From: Huiozyma naganishii CBS 8797
Lineage: Eukaryota; Ascomycota; Saccharomycetes; Saccharomycetales; Saccharomycetaceae
NCBI RefSeq assembly: GCF_000348985.1
Contig: NC_035928.1
Coordinates: forward strand, 716,221 to 780,220
Length of the DNA stretch: 64,000 nt
Reading direction: 5' to 3'
The notes below the pieces were generated by a model that had not been told where the DNA came from, searched no databases, and saw only the letters and a list, made by a program, of their open reading frames with translations. Position numbers and translations under genes: made by a program. Shown here one piece after another: positions 13,078-23,600 of this stretch. Positions within the stretch are counted from its first letter, which is position 1, and each line of letters starts with the position of its first letter.

Positions 13078-13890
13078 CTATATAAGGTACGACTCTCTTG
13101 CTAGATTGGTCAGATGCCGTATTTGCGCCATGTCGAACTCGTTGAGGGGTTCTGTGCTGGCCCATTTCTGCTCAAACTCTGCCGCGTTTAGGATACTGTG
13201 GTTGGGTCTCTCGACAACCCAGATTTGTTCCTTCGACCGTTTGTGTCGCTCTCTGTCCAGCTCCATCCTACCGAGTGTCGTGGCGACTGTTTCTTTGGAA
13301 ACCGGTTGTGGTGTCTGCGGGTCTGCGCTCAGCGCTAACGTGCCCTCCTCTAAGTACCTCTGCTGAAGTTCCGTCTTGAACTGCATCCGTTGGTGGACCA
13401 CCTCTTTCACGGAGCGGAAGACTTCTGAGTGCTGTTCCCCAGCAAATTCTTCCCTGAGTATGTTGAGCATGTCGAGACACACAGTCAAGTTTGCAAGGGA
13501 CTCTGTGTTTCCCTGCGGCAGAGCCAACTGGAACACTGTGGCCAGAGATGGAAGCATGAACTGTGAGACGATCCGCTGTGGGATTGGTGCTGAATCCCGA
13601 TTGAGTATCCCCATGATCTTGCCGTAGTACAACACAACGGTGACCCTATCCAGTGGGTCCATCTTCTCCATTTGGTCGAGCATGCACAAGTGGAAGTCCT
13701 CGTAGTGTTCCTTGCAGTTGTTCAAGTAGAACTGTATTGGGTCTGGTGTTTCAAACTTGTGTTGCGGCGAGACCGCTGCACCAGCCGTAACGCTTGTCGC
13801 CGCTGTGCTTGTCGACAAGACACTGTGCAAAGTTTTGTGCAAGTTCTTCAACACCTGTATAAACTGTAAACGAGCCTCTATTGAATCCAT
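13078..13890 (-). CDS. CTK3: Ctk3, gamma subunit of RNA polymerase II CTD kinase I
   Basis: 270 residues (296 in S. cerevisiae). Ctk3 joins Ctk1 and Ctk2 in the CTDK-I kinase that phosphorylates Ser2 of the Pol II C-terminal domain during elongation. The N-terminal part has the family pattern RLQFIQVLKNLHKTLHS, then a polar Ala/Thr-rich loop (residues 24-42), then the helical block DPIQFYLNNCKEHYEDFHLC and MEKMDPLDRVTVVLYYGKI. The C-terminal helix ends EFDMAQIRHLTNLARESYLI. It is an all-helical, CID-like fold. The start ATG is the first in frame and matches the family. Confidence 0.93.
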   Translation of the reverse strand: MDSIEARLQFIQVLKNLHKTLHSVLSTSTAATSVTAGAAVSPQHKFETPDPIQFYLNNCKEHYEDFHLCMLDQMEKMDPLDRVTVVLYYGKIMGILNRDSAPIPQRIVSQFMLPSLATVFQLALPQGNTESLANLTVCLDMLNILREEFAGEQHSEVFRSVKEVVHQRMQFKTELQQRYLEEGTLALSADPQTPQPVSKETVATTLGRMELDRERHKRSKEQIWVVERPNHSILNAAEFEQKWASTEPLNEFDMAQIRHLTNLARESYLI

Positions 13891-14046
13891 GCCGTGTCTT
13901 ACCTCTTGATACTTGCACCGTCGCCAGCATAGATGAACAGAGACACTAAAAAATTATACATGTATATTATAATGTCTGTATGTGTTAGATATTGTGGTAT
14001 TAGATATCTATATGTGATTGGAGAGTACGACAGCGGTACAGTTGTG

Positions 14047-14718
14047 TTACGTGGTGTAGAATGAATCGACTGTGTGTGCTCGTCCGGCACCGATATCCGA
14101 TACAGGCGATATCTTTCTTAGAATATTATTATTGTTATTGGTTGGGGTGGTATTTGTGGATGTGGTGGTGCTACTGTTTGTGCTGTTTGTGCGATCCATG
14201 TGGGTCCCGCCGCTGTGATTACTTGCCACAAGTCCGTGGAAAGTGTTAGCGTGGCCGTTCCCGGCCAAATCCACCGCTGAAGCGTCGTAGTACTCTGCGT
14301 TGAGCTCGTTGGGCGATATGAAGGGACTACCCGTCCCGGTTCCAGCAGACCCAGCCGTCGCCGCCACTGCCGCAGCACTCGCGTGCGCAATCGCATTTAC
14401 ATCCTCGCCAGCTGAAGAACAGTTCAAAATCTCGTTCAAAGAGGGCAACCCGCCGCTCTGTATTCGCGTCTGCGGACTGCCCGTCAACTCGCGCAGCGCA
14501 TCCACAGCAGCCATATCCTGCGACGAGACGGAGGCAGTGTTCTTCCCCTTCCCTTCACCACCACCACCACCAGTCTTCGCATCAGCACCGGCACCATCCA
14601 CAGCACGCCGCCTGCTCCGCCGCCCACTCCCCGGTTTCCTGCCCTCCCGCAGCGTCTTCCCCTTCCCGGGCTTCCTCCCGCTCCCGGGCTTCCTGCCCTG
14701 TGCCAATGTTTTCGCCAT
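14047..14718 (-). CDS. DAT1: Dat1, AT-hook-like oligo(dA)-oligo(dT) binding protein
   Basis: 223 residues. The first 35 residues are nearly identical in design to S. cerevisiae Dat1: three GRKPG pentads at residues 8-12, 14-18 and 26-30. These are known to bind the minor groove of dA-dT tracts. The remainder is low in complexity, with Gly, Ala and Ser/Thr/Asn runs, and only short blocks such as NCSSAGEDVNAIAHASAAA look constrained. It is divergent from TAF8; the shared promoter carries an array of eight TTAGGGCTT/TTAGGGTTT sites. The order CTK3-DAT1-TAF8 matches S. cerevisiae. Confidence 0.9.
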   Translation of the reverse strand: MAKTLAQGRKPGSGRKPGKGKTLREGRKPGSGRRSRRRAVDGAGADAKTGGGGGEGKGKNTASVSSQDMAAVDALRELTGSPQTRIQSGGLPSLNEILNCSSAGEDVNAIAHASAAAVAATAGSAGTGTGSPFISPNELNAEYYDASAVDLAGNGHANTFHGLVASNHSGGTHMDRTNSTNSSTTTSTNTTPTNNNNNILRKISPVSDIGAGRAHTVDSFYTT

Positions 14719-15127
14719 GGTTATCTTCCACTGCTGCTTCCTTGAAACACGCCAAACACAACCCGATCTCTCTTGATCTCTTGACCTCTTCCTGATCAGT
14801 GTCTACGGGTCTCTTTGTTCAGTGCGTCGCAATTCAGAAAAATTTCACTTTTTTTTTAACTTTTTTCTTTTTTGCGATGACTTTAGGGCTTGGTATGGTG
14901 TCTAAAAATATTAGGGCTTTCTAAGGGGTATGGGTGTTGTGTTTAGGGTTTGCAATTTTTGTAAATTAGGGCTTGACGTTTTAGGGTTTGCAAATGGAAA
15001 AAAAAATTAGGGCTTCAAAACGGGTTTTAGGGCTTGCAATTTTACTGAAATTAGGGCTTCGGGTGCTCCATGGAGCAGTTGAAGAGATGCGCCTGGCGTA
15101 TACCAACGAGAACGTCAGAATGGATGG
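14719..15127. other. Divergent DAT1/TAF8 promoter
   Basis: 409 bases between divergent starts, with no gene. Nearest DAT1 is a T-rich tract (14850-14873, mostly T), itself the kind of sequence Dat1 binds. The half towards TAF8 holds the Tbf1-type array described separately. Confidence 0.7.
14883..15059. promoter_or_regulatory. Array of eight Tbf1-type sites (TTAGGGCTT/TTAGGGTTT)
   Basis: Copies begin at 14883, 14911, 14943, 14966, 14981, 15007, 15027 and 15051, all in the same orientation with 15-32 base spacing. Six read TTAGGGCTT and two TTAGGGTTT. The reverse complement, AGCCCTAA or AACCCTAA, fits the known Tbf1 consensus ARCCCTAA. Binding is inferred; the repetition is seen directly. Confidence 0.8.
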
Positions 15128-16780
15128 ATGGCACAGGTAGAGGGTGCTGTTGTTGGTCTAGGAGAGTCTGGTACACTGTGTTTGTGTCTGTGCTGCGGGA
15201 TGAGTGATTGGGAGTCAGATGAGAAGAGCGGTGTGAAGGGTGCTTTGGTGGGCGACGTCTCTGCGCCTGTTGAGCTGCCACACGAGCCCTGGGACGCTAG
15301 AGTTGACCAGATGCTGGCGAACTCTGTCGCATTCCAGATGAGTGCTGGGTTGGCCCGTGGTGGGGGTGGGGGTGGCGTGGGGATGGCTGGGCAGGCGTTC
15401 CAGCTGTTGTTGCAGCTTGTGGAGGAACAGCTGTCCGGGATGGTCACTGAGTTGCACAGGATCGCAACGGTGCAGCGTAGGCAGCACGCGACTCACGACG
15501 ACGTGGCGTTGTTGTTGCAGGGGTTCCAATTGACTCCGGAGGATATCGAGGAACAGATGTACTTGTCGAAGAAGATTGGCTACAACAGAATGCAAGTGCC
15601 CAGGGAGCAGACTGTACAGTTGCAAGATGCTACGGGTTCGTATGACCGGTTTAAACTTGTTGAGAATCAACAACTGATTGCCTCGGGCCTGAGTGGCTCG
15701 GATATGTCGCAGGAGCTACCAATTGCGGAGAAGATCCCCGCTTGGTTACCGAAACTGCCCCCAAACCATACTTACAAGTTCACTACAGAGTACAATAAGT
15801 TACTCAATGACGAGAAAGTCTTGAAGGAAAAGATCATCAAGGAGAGTATGGAGATAGAAGTGTCGTTATCGAACCTTGTACGGAATTGCGACCGAGACGC
15901 AGATACGAAGGTGGACGAGAGGGCTAGAGAGACACCGCCAGAGGAACTGAAACGGATCGATGACGAGATTGTGGCTCTGTACGGTCCATTGGAGGAGATT
16001 GCGGAGAGACACGAGGGGCCACGTACAAAGCGTAGAACACCTCTTTATCTGAAGAAATCTTTCGACGTGCAAGCGTACTCTCTAGGGAGGGTTAAACTTG
16101 CACGTAACGCGGTACAGAGATTCGAATGGGAGACCAAATACAGACCTCGCAACCCGTTCCTCTGCAGTCATAGGGCAGTACCTGAAAATAGCAAGAAAGT
16201 GTACTCTATGCTCGAGAACTCGCTGAACGAGCTTGTACAAGTGGATCTACCGAGACTCGAAAGCAGGAAAGCAGCGGCAATCGCACACGCAGTGGAACAG
16301 CGAGACGCAAAACTTGCCGAATTGAGAGCCAAACTCAAGGAAACGACGCCTTCTGCCACGAAACCGTTTCAGGGGATGGACATTAACATCGGCGGCGGCG
16401 GAGATGATGACGCAGTGGATGACGATGAAGTCGCTCTGTTCGAAGAACTGTCAGGTAGTTCGGACGACGACGACGATGGTGGAATCGAAACAGTTACTAA
16501 GACTACAAATTTACCAAATACACAGGGAAACCCAATGGCTGGACCCCGACTCGCAGTGGTGGTCCCCGAGGAACCATCTGCACCTGCTTCCGCGTCCGAA
16601 GTACCGTCAGAACCGATGCCAGGAACGGCAGAGAAACCGGAAGAACACGATGCCAAGGAGAATGCAACTGCATCTGCTAGCCCGGCTGCTCATCCTGCAA
16701 CCGACCCCGCCGCTACGGCCCCCGAGGGCAGCGAAACGGACCGGCCCATCGCTCAAGCGGCGCCCTCCAGCTCCGAATAG
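15128..16780 (+). CDS. TAF8: Taf8, histone-fold subunit of TFIID
   Basis: 550 residues from the first ATG. An internal ATG at 15200 (MSDWESDEKSG) gives 526 residues, and may be the true start because the first 24 residues are an odd Gly/Leu/Cys-rich stretch. S. cerevisiae Taf8 has 510. It is a TFIID subunit that pairs with Taf10 through a histone fold, visible at about residues 57-140 (MLANSVAFQMSAGLARG, AFQLLLQLVEEQLSGMVTEL, ATHDDVALLLQGF). The conserved proline-rich segment IPAWLPKLPPNHTYKFT follows near residue 210. The C-terminal 130 residues are acidic and then rich in Ala, Pro and Glu. Position and orientation match YML114C. Confidence 0.9.
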   Translation: MAQVEGAVVGLGESGTLCLCLCCGMSDWESDEKSGVKGALVGDVSAPVELPHEPWDARVDQMLANSVAFQMSAGLARGGGGGGVGMAGQAFQLLLQLVEEQLSGMVTELHRIATVQRRQHATHDDVALLLQGFQLTPEDIEEQMYLSKKIGYNRMQVPREQTVQLQDATGSYDRFKLVENQQLIASGLSGSDMSQELPIAEKIPAWLPKLPPNHTYKFTTEYNKLLNDEKVLKEKIIKESMEIEVSLSNLVRNCDRDADTKVDERARETPPEELKRIDDEIVALYGPLEEIAERHEGPRTKRRTPLYLKKSFDVQAYSLGRVKLARNAVQRFEWETKYRPRNPFLCSHRAVPENSKKVYSMLENSLNELVQVDLPRLESRKAAAIAHAVEQRDAKLAELRAKLKETTPSATKPFQGMDINIGGGGDDDAVDDDEVALFEELSGSSDDDDDGGIETVTKTTNLPNTQGNPMAGPRLAVVVPEEPSAPASASEVPSEPMPGTAEKPEEHDAKENATASASPAAHPATDPAATAPEGSETDRPIAQAAPSSSE

Positions 16781-16974
16781 CGTAGAGACTTAAATAACGC
16801 GAACGGGAACACCGTAACAAAAACGTGAAAAAGAAGCAATAAAAAAAATAGTGAAAAATGTCAGACTGAAACAGTGAAGAGGTGTCAAGTAAGAGAGGGA
16901 TTGCCGTTTGACACTTCGCGTACACGTGTTTCCATCTGCTTCAATTGTCACACCGTTGAGGCTCCCTTCATGCT

Positions 16975-18510
16975 ATGTCGCTGCTAAATTGGAGGAGAAG
17001 AGCCGCCTCGCAAAGTCGCGAACTGCCCACTTACATGGGGACAAAGGACAATAAGACTGCAAAATTTGTTCCCAAGAGAAAACGACAAACACTGTTGCGT
17101 TTGATTTCCCTGCTGGGTTTAGTGGTCTTTGTTGCTGTCTCAACTGTCAGCTTGTCGAGATACTTGAGAGGACCTGCGAGCATTAATAAAATTTTGAAGA
17201 AACTGGAGAGTGGGAATCACAACTATAAGACGGTGAATCTGCAAGAGAACGAGTACTATAACTACGATTTTGAAACCTTGGACCCACACGTCATTGGTAA
17301 ATTTGACCAAGGGGTTCAGCATTATCTGATCTCCGAATTTGGCAACGACGTTTTGACCCCAAAGGATCAAGAAAGATACGAGGCGGAAGTCAAACAGCTT
17401 TTCGACTCTACAGTGCAAAGATACGACCTCAACGAATTCACCGGTAGCCCAGATGGGGAGACCAACAGGGATCACGTTTTGATATGTGTACCTCTCAGAG
17501 ATGCTGAAGAAGTGCTGCCGTTGATGTTCAAACATCTGATGAACTTGACTTACCCACACGAACTGATAGATGTGGCATTCTTGGTCAGCGATTGCTCGGA
17601 CGATGATAACACTTTGGAAGCATTGATTGCATATTCGAGACAATTGCAAAACGGCACTTTGTCTCAAATATTCGGAGAGATGGATGCAGTCACCGATTAC
17701 CTCAACGCGAAAGACCGCAAGAATAACAAACTGTATCTAAAATACATGAAACAGGAGTACTTGAATAAAGTAGAAAAGGCCTTCACCCCACCATACCACG
17801 AAAACTACGATAAACCGTTCAGATCCGTGCAGATATTCGAAAAGAATTTCGGCCAAATAATTGGGCAAGGGTTCTCTGATAGACATGCGGTTAAAGTGCA
17901 GGGTATACGGAGAAAACTGATGGGCAGATCGAGGAACTGGCTGACTGCAAATGCTTTGAAACCGTATCATTCATGGGTGTATTGGCGTGATGCAGACATC
18001 GAACTGTGTCCAGGGTCTGTGATACAGGACATGATGGCCAAGGACTACGACGTACTTGTGCCGAACGTGTGGAGACCGTTGCCAGAGTTTTTGAACGGGG
18101 AACAACCGTACGATTTGAATTCCTGGATGGAGTCACCAGAAGCTCTCGAACTCGCAGAAACGCTCGATGAGGATGACGTTATTGTAGAGGGCTATGCGGA
18201 GTACCCAACTTGGAGAGTGCATCTTGCCTACATTCGTGATGAGGAGGGCGATCCCAGCGAAGTTGTGGATCTGGATGGCGTGGGTGGCGTTTCCATATTA
18301 GCAAGGGCCAAACTGTTTAGAAACGGTGTCCAGTTCCCAGCATTCACTTTCGAAAACCATGCGGAAACTGAAGCCTTTGGTAAAATGGCTCGCAAACTAG
18401 GGTTCCGCGTAGGTGGCTTACCTCACTATACTCTATGGCATATATATGAGCCCAGTGACGACGATTTGAGGGAGATAGCTAACAAAGAGAGAGAGAAGAG
18501 AAGAGAATGA
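16975..18510 (+). CDS. VAN1: Van1, mannan polymerase I subunit (Golgi mannosyltransferase)
   Basis: 511 residues (535 in S. cerevisiae). Van1 and Mnn9 form M-Pol I, which starts the alpha-1,6 mannan backbone on N-glycans in the cis-Golgi. The protein shows type II topology: a short basic cytoplasmic tail, a membrane segment at about 42-62 (LLRLISLLGLVVFVAVSTVS) and a lumenal GT62 (Anp1-family) domain. The DXD metal motif is in WVYWRDADIEL, near residue 340. Other family blocks are VSDCSDDDNTLEAL and the Gly-rich VDLDGVGGVSILARAKLFR. Both neighbours, TAF8 and ATR1, are conserved. Confidence 0.96.
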   Translation: MSLLNWRRRAASQSRELPTYMGTKDNKTAKFVPKRKRQTLLRLISLLGLVVFVAVSTVSLSRYLRGPASINKILKKLESGNHNYKTVNLQENEYYNYDFETLDPHVIGKFDQGVQHYLISEFGNDVLTPKDQERYEAEVKQLFDSTVQRYDLNEFTGSPDGETNRDHVLICVPLRDAEEVLPLMFKHLMNLTYPHELIDVAFLVSDCSDDDNTLEALIAYSRQLQNGTLSQIFGEMDAVTDYLNAKDRKNNKLYLKYMKQEYLNKVEKAFTPPYHENYDKPFRSVQIFEKNFGQIIGQGFSDRHAVKVQGIRRKLMGRSRNWLTANALKPYHSWVYWRDADIELCPGSVIQDMMAKDYDVLVPNVWRPLPEFLNGEQPYDLNSWMESPEALELAETLDEDDVIVEGYAEYPTWRVHLAYIRDEEGDPSEVVDLDGVGGVSILARAKLFRNGVQFPAFTFENHAETEAFGKMARKLGFRVGGLPHYTLWHIYEPSDDDLREIANKEREKRRE

Positions 18511-18607
18511 CAAATGAATGCAAAGATGCTATTAGTCTATAAGAATATATATGAATGACGATGCTAACTTTCTTGTCGATTTTGAGGAAAGAGAGTTGAA
18601 GAGAACT

Positions 18608-20281
18608 CTATGACAAATTCGTTTCAGAAGTGGACTCCATACGTTCCTTTCTGTCGATCCACAGTCTTTCGCACATGTAGATGAGCGAGAGAATCACAGC
18701 CAACGAGGCTATCCCAATACCGAGGTATTCAGCAGCTCTGTAACCTTTTAATAAGTCTTTCCCGTTCTGGTTTATCTGACTTTCGACTGTGGAACCCATA
18801 CCAAGACACAATGACATGGAATAATTGACCATTGTGTTGGCCAAAGATCCCGCCATACCTTGGTATTGATTGGGCAAACTATCGCTCAAGATAATGGCTG
18901 CCGCGGGAAAGGACATATCCATCCCAAAACTCAAGATTATCATGGTACCCAAATTCATACGGAAGTATGTTTGCTTCACAGGCGTTACACTAAGCATGAT
19001 AATCCCAACGTCAAATGCTATCATCGAAAAGAATAAAATAATGGAGGCGGATATCTTCCTTATGGACAAGCCAACGACAACTGAGGCAACAACCCCCCAT
19101 ATCGCGAACATGAAATACGTACCTCCTGCCCACACAGTAGAGTAGTGTCTTAGATTCAACAGGAATGCAAAGTAGTAGAAGGAAAAGATGCCGAATGAAC
19201 CCCAACCCAAGAACAAAGCCATTAAAATCATGACCATGTGTCTGTTTTGTGTGATCACCCGGGGTAATAATGGAGATGCTGCGTAATGGACCTCATAAAT
19301 GAAAAACAGTGTCAAAACAAACACCGACACTATCAACAAAACGATAATATAGGCCTTGCCCCAGCCGTCAATGGGACCTTGGTTCCAGACGAAGTTTAGC
19401 AAAATCAAACCAACCACTGCCAAACCAGAACCAATCCAATCCATTGAAAACCCGTGGACATTTGTTGGGATGTGGTTGGGGATACTGTACAAAGCACCGA
19501 GTAGCGTTAAAGTAGACGCAATTGCCATGGCATAGAAGGACCAAGGCCAGTCATCTGGATTTTTGGTACCAATCAGTCCCGCAAAAAAGGCGCCCATGAA
19601 CGCACCGACAGGAGCACATGCTCCAATAAGGCTGATGACAATATTCTTCCGAAAAGTATTGGGTTTATAGATATTACCGACGCAGCCCATCACGTTCGGT
19701 AAAATAAAGGCCACACCCAACCCCTGAAAGGATCTGCTGACAATGAAAAATGTGTCGCTGTGTGTATAGTTGGTAAACCCAGAGATGAGAGCCCAGATAA
19801 TGAAGAAAATATTACCCCCGACTAGTGACCATTTCAAACCATATATATCACCGACTCTGCCGCTGATAAGAATAAAAGACCCGGAAACCAGGGGGAAAGA
19901 CGCCATGAGCCATGTCTGGTTCTTCGCATTGCTGTGGAATGATTTGGTCAAAATGTTCATCAGGGACAAAGTTTGTGGTATGCAAGCCTGATTCAACAGC
20001 TGACTCATCATGCAGGTACCAACAAAAATATACTCCTGCCAGCGATTTTGGAAGTAAGTTGTGTCTTGCCATTTGCAATTGGGATCGGTTGTTGCCACAT
20101 GCGTACTAGTCTCATTACCGGATCCAAGCTTATCAGAATCGGTATTTTCCACTGTCCATCCTGAACTGACCTCATCGATTGCATTTTTATGATTCTTCTT
20201 CTTATCTTTTTTCAAGTAATTCAACAAAAAAGACATCTTGATGTGCTTGTGCTCAATTGCCCTGAACCATTGAACTCTCAT
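18608..20281 (-). CDS. ATR1: Atr1-like drug and boron exporter (MFS, DHA2 type)
   Basis: 557 residues (542 in S. cerevisiae). It is a plasma-membrane proton antiporter of the major facilitator superfamily, DHA2 (14-spanner) type; Atr1 is known to export aminotriazole, 4-NQO and boron. Family motifs are clear: LLNQACIPQTLSLMNIL in the first membrane helix, WLMASFPLVSGSFILISGRV with GDIYG, then SRSFQGLGVAFILPNVMG, and FSMDWIGSGLAVVGLILLNF. The cytoplasmic N-terminus is rich in Lys and Asn. An alternative start lies 15 codons in (MSFLLNYLKK). Symbol by synteny with YML116W; YMR279C is the ohnolog. Confidence 0.94.
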   Translation of the reverse strand: MRVQWFRAIEHKHIKMSFLLNYLKKDKKKNHKNAIDEVSSGWTVENTDSDKLGSGNETSTHVATTDPNCKWQDTTYFQNRWQEYIFVGTCMMSQLLNQACIPQTLSLMNILTKSFHSNAKNQTWLMASFPLVSGSFILISGRVGDIYGLKWSLVGGNIFFIIWALISGFTNYTHSDTFFIVSRSFQGLGVAFILPNVMGCVGNIYKPNTFRKNIVISLIGACAPVGAFMGAFFAGLIGTKNPDDWPWSFYAMAIASTLTLLGALYSIPNHIPTNVHGFSMDWIGSGLAVVGLILLNFVWNQGPIDGWGKAYIIVLLIVSVFVLTLFFIYEVHYAASPLLPRVITQNRHMVMILMALFLGWGSFGIFSFYYFAFLLNLRHYSTVWAGGTYFMFAIWGVVASVVVGLSIRKISASIILFFSMIAFDVGIIMLSVTPVKQTYFRMNLGTMIILSFGMDMSFPAAAIILSDSLPNQYQGMAGSLANTMVNYSMSLCLGMGSTVESQINQNGKDLLKGYRAAEYLGIGIASLAVILSLIYMCERLWIDRKERMESTSETNLS

Positions 20282-20608
20282 AAACTACATTATCTAGTCA
20301 TGACTATCACCCATTATTTATATGCATATTTTGACTTCGTTTCCATCATCGATGACAAATCAATAAACCCTCGAAAATGAAGGCAAAAAAAGATTTTCTT
20401 TTCTCGACCTCCCACATTGTCATGGCAACAGAGTGGGGGTGTCTGCGATGAGTAATACGGAAGATGTGACACAACCGCACCCTATACACTTCGCGGTCTT
20501 CCGTTGTAGAAATGCTTGTTTACAAGGTATCTTTACGCGCCTCGCAGACTTATATTTCTATATATTTTATTAGTACAGAGAACAATACCTCGGGGAAGGT
20601 GGAACGCG
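20282..20608. promoter_or_regulatory. ATR1 promoter and NAB6 terminator region
   Basis: 327 bases upstream of ATR1 and downstream of NAB6. The 12-base palindrome TAGTCATGACTA at 20295-20306 contains two inverted TAGTCA half-sites, close to sites of bZIP factors such as Yap1 and Gcn4. Both are known to act on ATR1 in S. cerevisiae. It lies only 14 bases from the ATR1 start, so the functional reading is tentative. Confidence 0.4.
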
Positions 20609-23600
20609 TTACTGGTCATCATACTGCTCAGTACCCTCGTTAGAGGCACCGAGCACGTTGGCTGCATACATGAACGTAGAGTGCTGTAATTGTGCCAAAT
20701 ATTGGGCCATCACATCAGATCCGGGGATTGTGCGCGCGTTCCTGGGAAGTTGTTGCCTATGTCTACCGTTTTCAGCCTTTCCATACCCGGTGTCTGGGTG
20801 ATCGTTACCTGTAACAAGTTCGTTATGGTAGCTCGCCTCTGCGTATTGTCGCGATATGGTATCGGGGGCTAGTGGAGGAGGTGGCGAAGATACTTCGTGT
20901 AAGGCTACTAGCTTTCGTTTGTCCGAGGGAGGAGACAGGGTCGACGGGTCGCCTTCCAGAACACCCACCGAGCGGTTCGGGTCGTTGGGAGGATTTATTA
21001 TCAATTCTATGTCCGATGACGAGCCAGAGTTGTTGGTGTAGTTCAAAGGAGCGATACCAGCATCTGTATAGCTCCCATTGGTATGATCCTCAAGGTCGCC
21101 CATCACTGGCGAAATCGGACTCGCCGATTCCACTTCCATAATACTAATCCCTAATGAGTCAAGCGAAAGTTCATCTTTCTTCTCGGCAGACCCTGTATTG
21201 ATTGCAAACGCGTCGAATGGATTTTCCTCCGGGATCGTGCCATTTACCATTTCTCTTCTCTCTGCGTCCTGGTTCCTTCTCTTCTCCTCCAACTGGCTCA
21301 ACCTGACATCACGAGTGTGCTTCTTGACTTTCTTGTGATACTTGGAAGTCTTACCGGCCACCAGGTTTCTGTTTATATTCCCGCACCTATCCTTCCCGTA
21401 ATTGATAACAAGGCCCTCGTATCTGTGGTCGAACAACTGGTTGAAATGGTCTTGTTTGGTGCTCGCATCTTCTACCAGTCTGATTGCAGAACTTATATTC
21501 ATGAAATTGACCCAACAACAATGGCTGTCGTTCAACATGTTGATTTGTTCTATAGAACCGTAATGCAGAAAATCTTTCCTCAAAACTTCCTTAGCCGGTA
21601 ATTTAAAGCTTTCATGGTAGATTTTGAACTTTGGATCCTTAATGTATTTGTCTTTGAATGCAATTTCGGGCAAGCTGATGTAAACGTTCCTACTCGCTCC
21701 AATAGTAACAGCAAGTGCAATAGGCTTGGGTAATGGCCCAGTGTAGGTCCCCCAACCCAGTTTTAAGGTGTTGCCATGTAGAACGATCGGGTCGATAAAG
21801 GCATTGGCATAAAATTGCACAGCAGCGGATGCCTCTATAAAAGTGATGAAGCAAATGTGTTTCGCTTCGATGAATTTAATGTTTTGAAGAATACCGCCAC
21901 GAACCACATTGCAAATATCCTCGGCACGGGACCGCGGATTGATGTTCCCGATGTATATCGTACGATTATTAAAGTCACTCCCCATTGCTGTGGCAACTTG
22001 CGTAGAAGTCTTCATCTGAGATTCCAAAGAGTCTGTAATTGGATGAGCAAATTTACCACCGGCATGGTCGCGTTGTTGCCTTTGCGAGTTCAGGAATAAT
22101 TGTTGTTGTTGAGGTGACATAGGACCCGATGGAGTGGCCGGAATAAACCCAGGAGGCAAATTTGGAACAGAGTTAGAATGATTTAGATCTAGTGGCAGAA
22201 ATGACGCTGGGGGAGAACCAATATCGTTTGGGAATGCTCCAAACGCCCTTGGAGTGCTGATTGAAGATTGTGGTCCACCAATTGGGCGTGTCTGAGGTAC
22301 AGGAAGCGACTGTACAATGCCATTAGAATGCTCGGAAAATTGCTCGAATAGCGGCTCTGGGTAATCTTCTACACGCAACTTCAAAGTTGACTCTTGTAAT
22401 TCAATACTCTTCAATTTATTGACTAAACCGTCAACATCATCTGCTAAGGACGTAGAGGACTCCGATGAAACCAGGCTCAGCATGCTATTGTTAGGAAAAA
22501 ACTCCTGATCCTTCTTGGAATTAGGTGGACTAGTATCACGATTTGATTCTGTGTCGTTTGCATGAGGTTTCTTTTGTGACGCCGCGGGACTTTGCTGCGG
22601 TGGATGAGTTACCTGAACGTAGAAAAATTTCGTCAGGTGTAACTGCTTAATGTTAAGCTTCAAATAGTCCATGATCTCCATAGCCATTGGAATGCTCAAG
22701 AACGTTATGATTGCGTAGTTTTTCCCAAACACTTTTGTCCCGTGTTGTGTTTTGAAAACTGCAATGTGTTCTAAGATGTACCTATTGTTTCCCTCCGATA
22801 GGAACTTCAATTTTTTGTTCAACAGTTCATCTCTAGTGAGAATAACATCTTTATCAACAAATTCTATCGCGATGGATCGAGTTGCACCTGTCTGGGCGGC
22901 CATATCAAAATGTAGGTTGGCCATCCCGTCTCCATCATCCGCGGCAAAGCGGCGGTATATCTTACCTTCCACTTTTGTGGGGCGTTGTCTCATTGATACA
23001 AAACTCAACTCCAAAGAGCTGGCTTTAAGCTGTTCTTTAAACTCTTTCAGTCTCTGCAATACATTGTTGTAGAAGTTCAGACATATTTGCACAGACAGGA
23101 AACTCAAGAGAAAGCCATATTTCTCCGGTTGTTGTCCCTCCTTCGTTATGTAGACACTTTCCACGGAGTTGTTCTGTACAAACTTGGACACGAACGTATG
23201 CAAGTCCACCATATCGTCAATGTTACCCAACAACAAAGAACGGGTTCTATAAAGATCATCGCCCTTTGGGAGTATCTTGTATGAAATTTCAAAGGGAATC
23301 TGGAACAAGCCGTTAATAATCTGTGGGTCTGTTCTATAATAATTCATCGAACCAGTGCCGTTTGCCATCCCCGTGTGACTGCCCTTTCTCTGAGCGGTGT
23401 AGTTCGTTTGTGGGAGGTTGGGTGTCGACACGAAGGGGGAGCCCATCAAAAGATGAGACGGTAACAGGGTAGCCCCGTAAGCTGTATCAAAGGGTGTGGG
23501 CATCCCGTTAGTCATTGGTGAATTTGGTGGAAAGTTCTGGGCAAAATTTTGAGGGAAAGGGTGCGACTGCTGGGACAGAGGCGCCTGTTTTGAAACTGTC

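Noticed and set aside
14883..15059. Interstitial telomere repeat made of TTAGGG
   Set aside because: Copies are separated by unrelated bases of varying length and are TTAGGGCTT/TTAGGGTTT words, not a continuous array. Yeast telomeres of this group are not TTAGGG. Tbf1 sites explain them better.
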